A stretch of DNA of 64,000 nucleotides from Mortierella alpina (taxonomy: Eukaryota; Mortierellomycota; Mortierellomycetes; Mortierellales; Mortierellaceae). The notes below the pieces were generated by a model. It saw only the letters and a list, made by a program, of their open reading frames with translations, was not told where the DNA came from and did not search any database. Position 1 is the stretch's first letter, and the number at the start of each line of letters is the position of its first letter. This document shows positions 24,878-36,065 of this stretch, one piece after another. The DNA lies in contig JANATF010000012.1 in the NCBI GenBank assembly GCA_029449245.1, positions 186,001-250,000 on the forward strand, given 5' to 3'. The position numbers and the translations under genes were made by a program.

Positions 24878-26876
24878 CTTTTTTTTGTAACTAGCTTGAA
24901 AAGGGAAGTGGGGATGGCGGGGTAAAGAGTACGAATGAAAAGGTATTATATGCAAGAAAAACACAAACTAAAAAAAAAATGCAAGAAAAAATACAGAACA
25001 GACTATGCAAAGTGGGTGGATGGGATTCGCGAGTGGTCCGACAATGGATCAGAATGCAGACAAGCGATGAAGAATGCTCGTTAGGATCGCTCTCGCGGGA
25101 AGGTGGGGGTGCAGGAGGGTGTTGGGTGGAGGGGCATGGAAACAGAACAAAACAGAAAAAAAAAAGAGAAGAAGAAAGAAAAAGATCTCTCCAACCGGAA
25201 TCAGCTTCCTTTTATACAAGCAACCGTCAAGAAGGACTTCGCCGCATAAGCCACTGCGACCGTTGGGGGACCTTTATTTTTTTTTTTCTTTTTTCCTGTT
25301 GAAGGTTCAGTGTCCGCCCCCTCTCGCATTGGATCTCCTTGCCATAGCAACCTGCACCGTTATCGCACTTGCGTACAGCAAAGTGCCTATGGCTATCTCG
25401 CTGCAGCGGGAGGGACTGAATCGTCGCTTGGAAACCAGCCTTGCGAAGTGCACTTCGAGAAATGTCTGTAAAGAACAACATTGTTTTGTTTTCGTGGAGG
25501 ACTGCTGAACCCAAATATCTTATCCGCATCCGCATCACTGGGGTCTAGAGCCAACACCTTTAGTCTTCGCGTGACCATTACAGAACTCATTTCAGCGGGG
25601 GGTGCAGAGCTGCAAGCAATTGCCTCCCATATCGGGGCTACGAGTTACCTCTTCTTCCTCCTCTGGTCATCCATGGTTACTGGCAAGCGTCTCTGTCCCT
25701 CGAGACAACCAGGGACAAGCTGAGATCAGGGATCAAACGAAACGCAGCCATTGGCCCACAGCGTTTTCAAACTCATCTACCGAAATCCTGAATAAGGTGT
25801 CTCTCTGTCTTTTTCACCGCTTTTGCAAAAGTGCCCACCCAACCAAATACCAAATGCTGTATGTATATACATGTATGATCCGTAGAGTGGAAATGGTGGC
25901 TAGTCAAGCAGCGAACCACAATCAACGTGGCAGATGCAGTTGACAGAGCAACGAAGGCGGCAGCAGCTGTTCCTGGAGGAGCTGGTGACGATGCTTCAAC
26001 TGCTCAAATCTAAACCGATGGTCTCTGCTCGACAGCATTCTTGAAGGCATTGGATCCTGTCAAAAGGGCAGGACCCTCTGGCGATAGTCTGAACAGTGAG
26101 GCATTCATGCTTCGGTTGCATTTGAGGGCTGTACATTTGACACTAACTATCATTAGGTTTAGCAATGCCCATGGCTATAAATTTTGACGGCATGCGCGCT
26201 ATGACTTCCAATGATCCCCAAGGGGTGCAACAAGGAACGTGCGTAGCCATTGATCTGTGCTTCCGTGTCTCTTGATGCCGTGTCTCAGGCGCAGAGTCGC
26301 GAGGTGTGATGGAGGACAGCCCGAGCATCGGGCATCCTGGCTGTCATTGCCCCAGGAAAAGGTGAAGGTGAAGGGCTGCTTGCTGGCCTGCAGGCTGAGT
26401 TGCAGCCTTGCAGCAACCACGATTCTTGGGTGGCTTTTGCGCCGTGCCTACTTGCCACGATGCCACAGCCTATATTGCCCTCAGCAGTGCTCTTCATCAG
26501 TCTGCATTCCTCTTCATCTCCACTCCATTCTTTACGCCTCTCCACCACATCATCAGGACCAGCGCAGTCCGAACCACATCCGCTGGACCAGAATTAAGCT
26601 AGATTTCTCTTTGTTGGCTGTTCCGAGCATCCTCTGTCGCAGTGCCATCATCTGAGAGCAAAGGGCCATCAGCCAGCCAGCCAGCCAGCTATTCCACTAC
26701 GGTCATCCCAGAAGCGACTTTGCGGGGACAGCACCGTTACTTCCCGCCTACTGGAGGACCAAGCATCATTCGGTCTATACCCGCCACCCAAGGACTGAAA
26801 GCAGGACTTTCTTCTCTCCTAGTCCAGCTCTGGTCTTAACCACCACCACCCCCATCGATCGTCCAGAAGATCAGCA
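24878..26876. other. 2-kb intergenic region with possible gene remnants
   Basis: Divergent promoter space between URA2 (-) and the EXS gene (+). An A-rich stretch precedes URA2 on its strand. Between about 25905 and 26250 three short open stretches look coding (for example one ending in AVPGGAGDDASTAQI), but they are interrupted and cannot be joined convincingly; they may be remnants of a dead gene. A small CAGC repeat lies at about 26675-26692. Confidence 0.4.
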
Positions 26877-28783
26877 ATGGATATCGGCAATATCTTTGAG
26901 GAGTGGGACTTTTCAGGGACAGTGCCCCTGCCTTACAGAGTCCTGCTGATGGGATGTATCGGCATCTTTGCCTGGGCCAGCAACATCCATATCCTCTCAC
27001 ACCTCCGTGTCGATGTCTCCAACCTGCTCTACTCAAGCCCGCCCCTCTCAGGGATCTATACGAACCATCCTCGGCACAACCGGGACAAGTTTGTTGCAAA
27101 GTCGTCGTCGCTCTCAGCCCACTATCGATCTATTTATACCCTTGGGCTGGCCTTTCTGGCCATGGTTCTCGTCAACATGTGGATGTACAAATGGGTCGTG
27201 GCCGGATCAGGGTCCCAGGATCAGAGGGAATCTGCAGACAAAGGTTCAGGAGACATCAGAGGAGGCATGGGCATGACTGGAAACGCACGTACAGGCATTG
27301 TGGTGCCCATCATGGGCTACATGGTCGTCGTTCTCATGATCTTTGTACCATTCAACATCTTGTTCAAAAAAGAGCGTTATCGGTTTTTGAGGTATACGGC
27401 AGGCATAGCATTTACAGTTGGATGATGCAGTTGATTATTATTTGACCTTGGACTGACCAGAGTTGACACAATCGTGCCCAATTTGCAGATCGATTAAGAA
27501 GGCTCTCTTCTCAGGACTCAACTCGGAAGTGTCTTTCGCAGATGTGATCCTCGCGGATATTTTGACTTCCTTTGCCCGAGTCTTTGGCGATCTCTCCGTA
27601 GCGCTCTGCTTGATGTTCTGGGACCGCGATGGAACCAACAGCGACGCATGTTACGGCAGCATTCTCGTCCCTATTATGACCAGGTTAGTAGATCGCAATT
27701 GCTCTGGGCGCATGTTAAATCAGGAGCCATAAGGCGTATCTGGAATGTTGCGACTTATTCCGCTTGTCCTTGATTGAACCTTTGCCCTCCCCCCCGCCCC
27801 TTTATTCTGCAGCATTCCGTATTGCATTCGGCTCAGACAATGTCTTTCCGAGTACATCGAGTCCAACTATACCGTAGAGAGACATGTCATGAACGCGCTC
27901 AAATACGCATCCGCCTTTCCGGTCATCATCATCTCGTCGTTACAAAAGTCTGCCAAAACTGCATCGCTCAAAGGTCTCCAGTACGATGGATACCTCTCTG
28001 ATAACTCGCTCTTCCGGTTATGGTATGTAACACGATTGACGTTCACTGTTTTGCTAAAACTGCTTGCTTTGACGCCTGTACTCATGTTTGCCGTGTTTTT
28101 TCTTCCCTCTTTTTAGGCTATTCTTTGTGGCGCTTAATTCGCTCTATTCATTCTACTGGGATATTTATCATGACTGGAGCCTTATTCAGCCAGTTTCTGC
28201 AGGACGTCCACTCACCCCCACCACACCCAAGAGCGGGTCCCTGTCAATGGAGGAGCACATGTCTAGTGTCAATGGAAACGCTGTCTCGAATAGTAATAGC
28301 GGCAACAGCAAAATTAGCGCGGGGGTGCTCAACAGCAACGGTGAAACCCACGGCCATGGCAACGACAGCAGTACCCACTCCAACAGCAGCGCGGCCTACC
28401 CGAAGCAACAACAACGTCGCTTCGGCATGCGATCGTTTTTGCACTATGAAGACCCGGCGTTCTACCTCATGGCGGTGATCCTAGATTTCCTACTGCGAAC
28501 GACCTGGATGTTGAAACTGGTGTCGAATATACAGATCGAGGAGTACGAGGGCGGCGTGTTTACAATGGAGTGTCTGGAGGTGCTGAGGCGGTGGATATGG
28601 GTTATCTTCCGGTTCGAGTCAGAGATGGTCAAGCGAGCAGGGTACTCGGATCCAGCGGGCGTAGCGGCTCTTGCTTCTGGGACTGCGGGCAGGGCCTCGG
28701 TGGATGTGCCCATGTCTGAGACTATGCACCGCGATGGCAACTCTGTCGTGATGATGGAGGATCTCGAGTCGTGGCAAAAGTGA
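26877..28783 (+). CDS. ERD1: EXS-domain membrane protein, ERD1-like
   Basis: Four exons (26877-27391, 27489-27683, 27813-28022, 28117-28783) encode 528 aa. EXS proteins include yeast Erd1, a Golgi protein needed for retention and glycosylation and linked to phosphate recycling, and SYG1/XPR1 phosphate exporters. This one lacks the SPX domain of SYG1/XPR1 and starts directly with a membrane region, as Erd1 does. Visible marks: PLPYRVLLMG, then DVILADILTSFARVFGD, IPYCIRLRQCLSEY, ALKYASAFPVI, LWLFFVALNSLYSFYWDIYHDW and a C-terminal LEVLRRWIWVIFRFESEM, the standard EXS signature order. A Ser/Asn-rich, low-complexity loop of about 70 residues (about 335-405) interrupts the EXS region before the last membrane segments. 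The substrate is inferred from the family. Confidence 0.88.
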
Positions 28784-29581
28784 ACGCTGAGAATAATAAA
28801 CGCTTCCTCGCTCGAACTAAATAAAACGGATGGTGTAGACCAGATAGACCAGGAAGGTCCCACAGGCACGAATTCGAGAATGTGACTGGCATGGACGTGC
28901 TCGCATTCCTACAAATAAGAGCGGCCGTTTATGGTTTGTGTTGGCTCCCTGTGTTGACACGAGTTGAGAGCTAGTTAGCAATCCTCCGGGTAGGAATGGA
29001 CGTTTTTCTGTTCAGGGGCCACGGCCCCTGGGTTGAAAAAAGACTACCAGACACCAACTCTGGCGCCCCTCGGGGCCCAGACTGTGTTAAGGCATCCGTC
29101 AGAGATCCTTGCTGGCAACAGCACTCTGACATCTTGACCCAACTTTTTTTTTTATTCTTGCCTCGTTCTTATTCGGCTGCACGCATCCCTTCTTGATTGT
29201 GCAGATCATCATCTCCCATGCCCTTCTATCACTGGGACGCATAGGCGCATTCATGTGTGAAAGTCCAGTGTGCAGTTCAAGCCTCGGTGCTTGGTCTGTG
29301 TGCTTGGTCATGTGGAGGATAGGGGCGAGACAACTGACAGCCTGCGTAGGACGAAAAGATTCCCCTGGGCCGAGTGAAAAAAAGGGGGCGCTGTGAGTGT
29401 GCGCACGACGAGGAGTGCGTTTGCTGGGGCATAAATTAGAGCGAGACACCCTGTTCGGTATGCATTTCTTGTCTTCACTGCCCTTTCCTCCTGCCCTCCC
29501 CCCCTCTCCCGTTGTTTCTTCTTCCTCGCCCTTCAGCAACACCTACCAGGGGACCACCGCCCTTCGTGTACACAGTCAACC
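28784..29581. other. intergenic, MscS gene promoter
   Basis: About 0.8 kb. The last 120 bp before the next start are pyrimidine-rich (CCTTTCCTCCTGCCC-like runs), the promoter type seen elsewhere in the window. No other feature is recognised. Confidence 0.45.
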
Positions 29582-31834
29582 ATGGATCCAGCCGAACCAC
29601 CGCCCACAACCCCCCCGACCTCCCCTCCTGTTGTAATGGCTCCCTACAGCACCGGCACAGACTGCTGAGATCTGCGCTTTCACACACGAAACGGAATACA
29701 GCTTCTAATCGTAGCTCTTTGCCCACTAGTAGTCACCCGTCACTGCAGCATTCATCATCCTGGGAGTCACCGCTGGCGCTGCTATAGCCCATGTCGTCCT
29801 CACCTTCATATTCAAGAGACTGGCCAAGAAGACGATATGGCAGTTTGACGACGATATCGTCCGGTATTGGTAAGACATTTGTCCATGAGGTTCATTGGAT
29901 ACAGGTGCACACTATCCGGGAACTAAAACGCAACGAGGTCCCATACTAAAAACGCACCATTTTTTTTCTGTCTCTCTCTCGCCCAAACTCCCACTCACCG
30001 ACACCTGTATCAAAATGACGCAACCCCAACCTGGCGCTCGATGGAACTCAGTCAGAAACCGACGTTCATCATGTTTCCGACGCTCGCTGTCATGATCACA
30101 CTACAGCTCTTGACCTTGCCCCAGGGAGTTTACGAAACGGTGAAGCATACGCTTCTCATCATTCTCATCTTCAGTATCTCGCTTCTGGTCGTGATGTTGA
30201 TCAAGTGCGGGTCTCTCGCCGTCAGCAGGGGTAGTTCTCATCTCAAGGATACTGCACCCAAGCGAGCGAGAGAAGTCGAGACCCAGATCGTGGTCATGAC
30301 CAGGATTATCCAGGGCATGGTCTGGTTACTGGGATTGGCGGGTATCGCCATGACCTTTCCGAACGCATGGCAAGTCGGCGTCAGTTTGCTGGCAAGCGCC
30401 AGTGTCTCGGCCTTGCTCTTGGGATTTGCAGCCAAGCCCTCCATTGAGGTATAGTTTTCGATTTGCACTCAAATGGCGGACTTACAATGTCCACGGTTGG
30501 AGCATATATACACCCCCAGGGGTATATGGTTTTATGCACCGGGGCGCGCTAATCCCATCTATACTCTCATAACGCCAAGTCGTTGTCAACAACGCTCTTT
30601 TTTTTGCTGCAAATCGCTGTCTGAAAGCGACTCTCGATCCGTTTTTTCTTCGCTCTCTGCAGCCTGAAAAAAACGGCAGCTTCTCGATCCTGATGAGCCT
30701 CAGCAACGAAAAAAAGTTGCTGGTGTTGTGCAAAGATCGTTTATCGTAAGGGAGATGCGTTTTGGAGCGGCCATTTTCAGCGAGATGAGTTGTCGGCAAA
30801 CGATTTGGAGTTGCGAGAGTTCATATGGAATGAGCAGGCCGCGGTGTATATAACGATAACACCCCTAGGATGTATATATGTTCTTACCAGTGGACACCTT
30901 TTTTGTTTTCAAACGACTGTACTAGACTTGCTCATAACATCGTCTCGTAACGATGCTCTCCTTTTCGCTTATTTAGAATGCTCTAGCGTCATTGACAATA
31001 GCATTGACTCAGCCATTCTTGCTCGAAGATCAAGTGGAAGTTCAGGGCGAGGTTGGACACATTGAAGAGATCCAGGCGCAGTATGTCATCGTCAGGACTT
31101 TGGACGAGCGTCGACTCGTCGTACCCCTGACCTGGTTCCTGGGGAATGTAAGTTATCTTGAAACAAGCATACAAACATCTCTGGCTGTTCCTAGAAAAAA
31201 AAACATGATGTTAAAACGAAATTGTCCCTTCCTAATCCTACTATAGATCTTTCAAAACTGGTCCAGGAATTCACCACAGCAGATTGCAGAGTGTAAAGTC
31301 TATGTCGGCTATGCAGCCTCCGTACCCCACATCCGACAGGCGTTTCTCAAATTTGCGCGCGCTCATCCCATGTTTGACGGTCGACACTGCGCGCTCCTCA
31401 TGACGGACTGTACGTCCAGTACCATCGAGTTGACGTGTCAGATCAGTGTCGGGAATGCCATGGATGTGATTCAAGTCACCTCCGATGTCCGGGAGGCCAT
31501 GGTCGAGGTCATCGCCAGCAGACAGAATGTCTTGCCCATCACGTCACCTGGAGCAGTGAACAGAACGTCCGTCGACGCAAAGTTTCTCGAGTCAGAGGAG
31601 AGACCTGTTCCGACGGCCCTGCCGCCATTATCAAAGGAAGATGAGAAAATGGGTGAGGGAAGCAAGACCTATCAGTCTTATTCAAGTGTCAGTGGGCGAC
31701 GCATGGCTATGCACAATAGCGCGCTGGCGATGGCCAGCTCTACGGCAGTCAACTCAACAGCAGATCATGTCAGAGTCAACGTTGAAGAATCGGCTTCTAA
31801 TAGCGAGGAAACTAGTGTTCAAGAAAAGCAATAA
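29582..31834 (+). CDS. bacterial-type MscS mechanosensitive channel
   Basis: Proposed exons 29582-29632, 29733-29869, 30052-30448, 30977-31147 and 31247-31834 encode 447 aa; the first exon is the least certain. MscS channels open under membrane tension and release small solutes. There are about four hydrophobic segments (about 22-40, 66-85, 95-115, 145-165), then the pore helix and beta domain: VGVSLLASASVSALLLGFAAKPSIENALASL, ALTQPFLLEDQVEVQGEVGHIEEI, DERRLVVPLTWF and FQNWSR. This wording matches bacterial small MscS proteins and not the EF-hand-bearing Msy1/2 or MSL channels usual in fungi and plants. The C-terminal 100 residues are polar and disordered. Intron 3 (30449-30976) carries an inverted-repeat element. 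Part of the 3' coding end is duplicated at 35741-35840. Confidence 0.85.
30503..30880. mobile_element. MITE-like inverted-repeat element in MscS intron 3
   Basis: The ends of this 378-bp segment are imperfect inverted repeats of about 40 bp: the left starts CATATATACACCCCCAGGGG and the right, read in reverse, CATATATACATCCTAGGGG, with similarity continuing inward through a TATGCACCG/TATACACCG block. There is no coding capacity. This is the structure of a non-autonomous DNA transposon. A clear target-site duplication is not visible. It explains why this intron (528 bp) is four to six times longer than its neighbours. Confidence 0.6.
31730..31829 (+). repeat. MscS 3' end, member of a 100-bp duplicated pair
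   Basis: The last 100 bp of the MscS coding region recur at 35741-35840 on the same strand with roughly 80-85% identity by eye, including an identical block around GTTGAAGAATCGGCTTCTA. The two copies bracket LRR gene copy 1. Confidence 0.75.
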
Positions 31835-32446
31835 AGCACTGGCTCTACATCACGAGTCCGTGGCGAAAGTCTCTCAACGGTCCTTGTATTAGGAGTCTTC
31901 ATCATAGATTATTATACTGTTGGGGCTATAGGTTACCATGACTTGATGTAAGGGAATACTTTGCGCATCTCTCTCTACGCGTAAAAGTGTCCTTCCTAGC
32001 ATCCCAAATCCTATTTGGACAATGTACGCACCGTGTCTAAATGGTATAATGGCTGCGCTGGTAGTCTCAAAGATACAATCTTCCTCTACAAGTCCACCAC
32101 CTTCAATGTTGGAAAGAAGCTTTGCGGTGCCGGCATATTTGCCGCTGCAGAATCCATGCTCTTGACGGGTCATCTTTATAATGACAATCTTCATTTTTAT
32201 GAAATCCCTTGTTAGGGTCGATTGAGGAGGAAGAGAACAGAGAGTACTTAAGAACGATACTAGAGCTAGAGCAGAGAAAGAATGTAACAAAGTCGAGGTC
32301 GTGGGAGGAAAGGAAATGAAAATTGTCAAGAAAAAAAATGCTTGGAGTGAAAACAACAACCCCTCCCCCCGCCATCTTCTTATGCACGACCCATGAAAAA
32401 AGAAGTGGTACATGCGAACGTGCTACGAGCGTGGGGAAAACATAAA
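31835..32446. other. intergenic between convergent MscS and LRR genes
   Basis: A 612-bp gap. A minus-strand frame at 31889-32413 is open for 174 codons but has no family resemblance and low complexity in its first third; I do not call it. 3' UTRs of both flanking genes should lie here. Confidence 0.45.
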
Positions 32447-35324
32447 TTAGTTGAAGTCCAAAGTGGCCAGAGACGAGTTGGTCTTGAGTGCCTCGGACAT
32501 TGCCTGAGCTCCGTTGTCTCCAATCTTGTTGGATCCCAAGTCCAAAGTGGTCAGAGTCGAGTTGGTCTTGAGTGACTCAGACAGTGCCTGGGCTTCGTTG
32601 TCTCCGATATTGTTGCTCCACAAGTTCAGAGTGGTCATAGTCGAGTTGGTCTTGAGTGCCTCGGACAGTGCCTGAGCTCCGTTGTCTCTGATCGAGTTAT
32701 CCTCCAAGTACAATTTGGTCAGAGTCGAGTTGGTCTTGAGTGCCTCGGACAGTGCCTGAGCTCCGTTGTCTCCGATCTTGTTGTCCCCCATGTACAATGT
32801 GGTCAGAGTCGAGTTAGTCTTGAGTGCCTCGGACAGTGCCTGAGCTCCGTTGTCTCCGATCTTGTTGCCCCCCATGTACAAAGTTGTCAGAGTCGAGTTG
32901 GTCTTGAGTGCCTCGGACAGTGCCTGAGCTCCGTTGTCTCCGATCTTGTTGTCCCCCATGTACAATGAGGTCAGAGTCGAGTTAGTCTTGAGTGCCTCAG
33001 ACAGTGCCTGAGCTCCGTTGGATCCGATCGAGTTGCTGTACAAGGTCAAAGTTGTCAGAGTCGAGTTGGTCTTGAGTGCCTCGGACAGTGCCTGAGCTCC
33101 GTTGTCTCCGATCGAGTTGCTCCACAAGTTCAGAGTGGTCAGAGTCGAGTTGGTCTTGAGTGCCTCGGACAGTGCCTGAGCTCCGTTGTCTCCGATGAAG
33201 TTGTAGCTCAAGTCCAAAGTGGTCAGTGTATTGTTGTTCTTGAGTGCCTCGGACAGTGCCTGAGCTCCGCTGAGCCCGAAAGAGTTCTCCTGTAAGTATA
33301 ATGTAGCCGCAGGAAAGCCACATTCGACGGTCTCTGCGTGTATACGAACTTTGTACGTTAACAATATCTCGAAGGATAATTTGCGAAGGTGAGGTGGTTT
33401 TTTTGGTGTGAAACTCGATAGCGCGAGGTCCTTTGGAAGGACAATATGTATCGATTTCATATTAAGAGGATTCATGAGACGATGAAGAACTTCGTATCTT
33501 GTGGATACCGATGACAGCTTGTTGCTGAGACTTGGTCGAAAAAGCTGGAGATCAACATGGAGAATGGCTACTGTTGATTTCTTGAGTATACTCTCCAGAG
33601 CTAGAAGATCCGCTTCGGTGCAGGCCCAGTCAAAGGCAATATCGAGCTCATGGACAGACCTCGAGTTTCCCAACGCCAAATACAACTGGTTTGCTGATAC
33701 TCTTGATTGAAGTTTCACCTTCACTACACCATTGTTCTCGTCAAAAGACCCTCCAAGTGAATCCACTCTCCGTCGGAAAGCTTCGACTGCCGTCTGGTTG
33801 TAGTTCTCGCGGTAATGATCCATGCACACCCATTTGACGTGTCCCTCGTCTGTGACAGTCCTGTATAGATTCCCCAACACCTTGCTTCCATCCTTGTCCT
33901 TCAGAAATGTCTCCAGCTTGCGCAAATCGGCTCCCTCCAAGGCCTCCTTGGCTTCCATCTGGTCAGTAAACCCCTCGACAGTTTCTCCTTCGTCCACAGA
34001 ATCCTTCTCGATCTTACAGATGACTTGATCCATCCCAGGCTCGATACAATCCTTCAGCAGCTGGAGACCCTTGGCAGCTTGATCGAGCGCATCCGCATTA
34101 ATCAGGTGAGCGACAGCGGGGACGGCAACACTGGCCACAGAAACACCATACTTGAGCATCTTCAGGATGGTGAGGACATATGGACCATAGTGCTGGAAGA
34201 ACTCGGTTGGTCGAGCGATCTCGTATCCCTCATGCTTGGCAAAGTGGATCTTGTGCGGGATATTGCCGTTGCTGCCGGCCTTCCTTGTGTGGTCACCACA
34301 CTCGCACAAGAAATAGAGTCGGTACTTGTCTGTGAAAGGCTGTAGGATATCCCACCCCGAGGGGTACTGCGGAAGGACGACGAACAGGCGAGGTATCGGG
34401 AACTCATGCAGTTCATAGGTCTGAGTCAGGACAGCTTGGACACGAGACTGGAGCACAGCTAACTGCTCAAGAGCCTTGGCCTGCAGCTGCTTCATCTCTT
34501 GCTGTAAAATACGCATCTCCTCTTGGGTTTTCAACCCTTGGACAGTCAATTCTGTGTTCTTGTCCATTGAACTCTGGAGCATCTGGAGTTGTTGACTCAA
34601 TTCCACTGGACTAATCGCCACTTGTCCAACTTCGATAGCCTCAGCAAATGCTTGGTATATGTTTGGTGAGGCTCGAACTTTTTCTTGGACATCAGGAGCT
34701 AGGAAGGACATAAATCCCTGTTCGATCTCGAACTTCTGTGCTTTTTTCACAATATCCTGAAAGAGTAAAGCCTTGGAAGAAGTAGCCTTGACGTTTGAAG
34801 ATAGACTCGAACGCGACAACAAGGGAGTAGTCCATACTGTACAGGCATTGGCGTCTTCGTGGAGTATCTCTGCCGTCGTAGAAGGGATGACTCGCAGATT
34901 CTCAACGTCTTTGTCCTTGGTAGGATCATCGGCTAGGGTATCGGCGGGACTCGGACTTGAGCTTGATATCGGAGAGCTAATCGGATCATGCTTGGCAGCG
35001 GTGGACAATATAACATCCAGGACCGAATGCTGACAACAATTGAAACTATGGGGCGTGGTTTAGAATGGGAGGGGAGCACACAACAGTAAGATACTGGCAC
35101 CTTGAACCGTGCGTCTCGATCCATACTACATTCTTCGCATACCTCTCTCGACTAGATGTTCTATTGAAAGTGATCACCGAGTTGCCATTGTGGACACGTT
35201 TAACTCCAGGGAACGCTTGCTCGATATCCTCCCAATGAATGATATTCTGTCCTCCAACATGGCTGAGAGTGATTTTCACAATATCCATGGTTTCTGTCAA
35301 GCGAAAAGTTTGAGGCACTTCCAT
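32447..35324 (-). CDS. large LRR protein with header, coiled coil and central module (copy 1)
   Basis: Two exons (35324-35143 and 35045-32447; 97-bp intron) encode 926 aa. Exon 1 gives a compact header of about 80 residues with GQNIIHWEDIEQAFPGVK and, after the splice, HSVLDVILS. A Ser/Pro-rich linker, a conserved helical block (FQDIVKKAQKFEIEQGFMSF, about 155-175) and a short coiled coil (about 225-260) follow. The central module (about 265-600) has LFVVLPQYPSGWD, YRLYFLCECGDHT and HFAKHEGYE. The C-terminal 280 residues are ten 28-residue ribonuclease-inhibitor-type LRRs of consensus NSIGDNGAQALSEALKTNST. No signal peptide, transmembrane segment or NB-ARC/NACHT P-loop is visible, so it should be cytosolic. 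I associate this architecture with expanded Mortierella families but cannot assign a function. Copy 2 lies inverted at 45672. Confidence 0.85.
32450..33300 (-). repeat. 84-bp tandem LRR-coding repeats, copy 1
   Basis: Ten tandem 84-bp units, each coding one 28-residue LRR. The GGAGCTCAGGCACTGTCCGA-type core and the ACCAACTCGACTCTGAC block are almost unchanged from unit to unit, while the surface positions after TLTTL vary (DLSY, NLWS, TLYS, YMGD, YMGG, YLED, DLGS). Confidence 0.9.
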
Positions 35325-36065
35325 TACTACGTCTGAACTCCTCTGCGGCAGTGATGAGATAGAGAAAGGCAGATGGCGTGGGATTGCGAGGATTTTGCAG
35401 GTGCTGAGAATTTAGAAGAGGTAAAGGGTATATTCGTGGAATATTGAGTTTAAGAAAGCAAAGACGTACCAGAAGGAGTGGGTCAAGAAACAGGGCAAGT
35501 TCAATCTGCACACGGGAAACAAACCCCCTGGAGAGTGTCAGTGAGCGCCTTTGTGCGCTGTTCTAGTAAATCTTCTCTCCCGCGCAATGCCAATCTTCCC
35601 GTGCATAGCATTCGCCCTCTCTACCCTTGCAAAATGTGTGTGCTTTACCAACAGACACAGTTGGCGCTTATGCAACACCATACATCAGAGTCGACCAGCA
35701 AGTCTCTCAGCGCAGGTACGTGGCAAGCCTTAATCCTCACATGGCCAGCTCCACGTTGGCCAGCTCAGCAGCAGGGCATGTCTGAGTTAACGTTGAAGAA
35801 TCGGCTTCTAGTAGCGAGGAAACTAGCGTCCAAGAAAAGCGACACGCGCTCATTATACTAAGACTACCAAGGCATTGTCGCGCGAAAACCTTATATGTTG
35901 GGCTGCATAAGGTGAAAGTCACTGTTTTTTTTTTTTTTTTTTTTTTTGCTCTTGCATTCATTACCCCGGTCGTTGGTTCCAACGACATTTGAATTTGAAC
36001 GCATTCGATCCCAGGAAATACACAGGCAACACGACAGATACCTAAAAAGAAGAGTGCTCACAATA
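35325..36065. other. divergent promoter region with duplicated fragments
   Basis: 35325 to about 35660 is the promoter of LRR copy 1 and is clearly similar, inverted, to about 45400-45671 upstream of copy 2. 35741-35840 is a copy of the MscS 3' coding end. A run of 23 T at 35925-35947 follows. The rest is the promoter of the GCIP-like gene. Confidence 0.7.
35741..35840 (+). pseudogene. duplicated fragment of the MscS gene 3' end
   Basis: Similar to 31730-31829 over 100 bp in the same orientation. It is isolated from any MscS exon and its reading frame is broken by small changes, so it is a fragment left by a local duplication. Confidence 0.75.

Noticed and set aside
32030-32110. TCTAAATGGTATAATGGC resembling a tRNA D arm
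   Set aside because: No T-arm B box or matching acceptor ends follow at tRNA distance.
31889-32413. 174-codon minus-strand frame between MscS and LRR copy 1
   Set aside because: No start context, domain or homologue in the second LRR flank. Composition looks like translated UTR.
32450-33300. Regular repeats that might suggest a CRISPR-like or satellite array
   Set aside because: The period is 84 bp in frame with the LRR protein and there are no unique spacers; it is coding repeat in a eukaryote.
35925-35947. Run of 23 T as a sign of retroposition of the MscS fragment
   Set aside because: For a plus-strand fragment a retroposed tail would be A, not T, and it lies 85 bp away without a target duplication.
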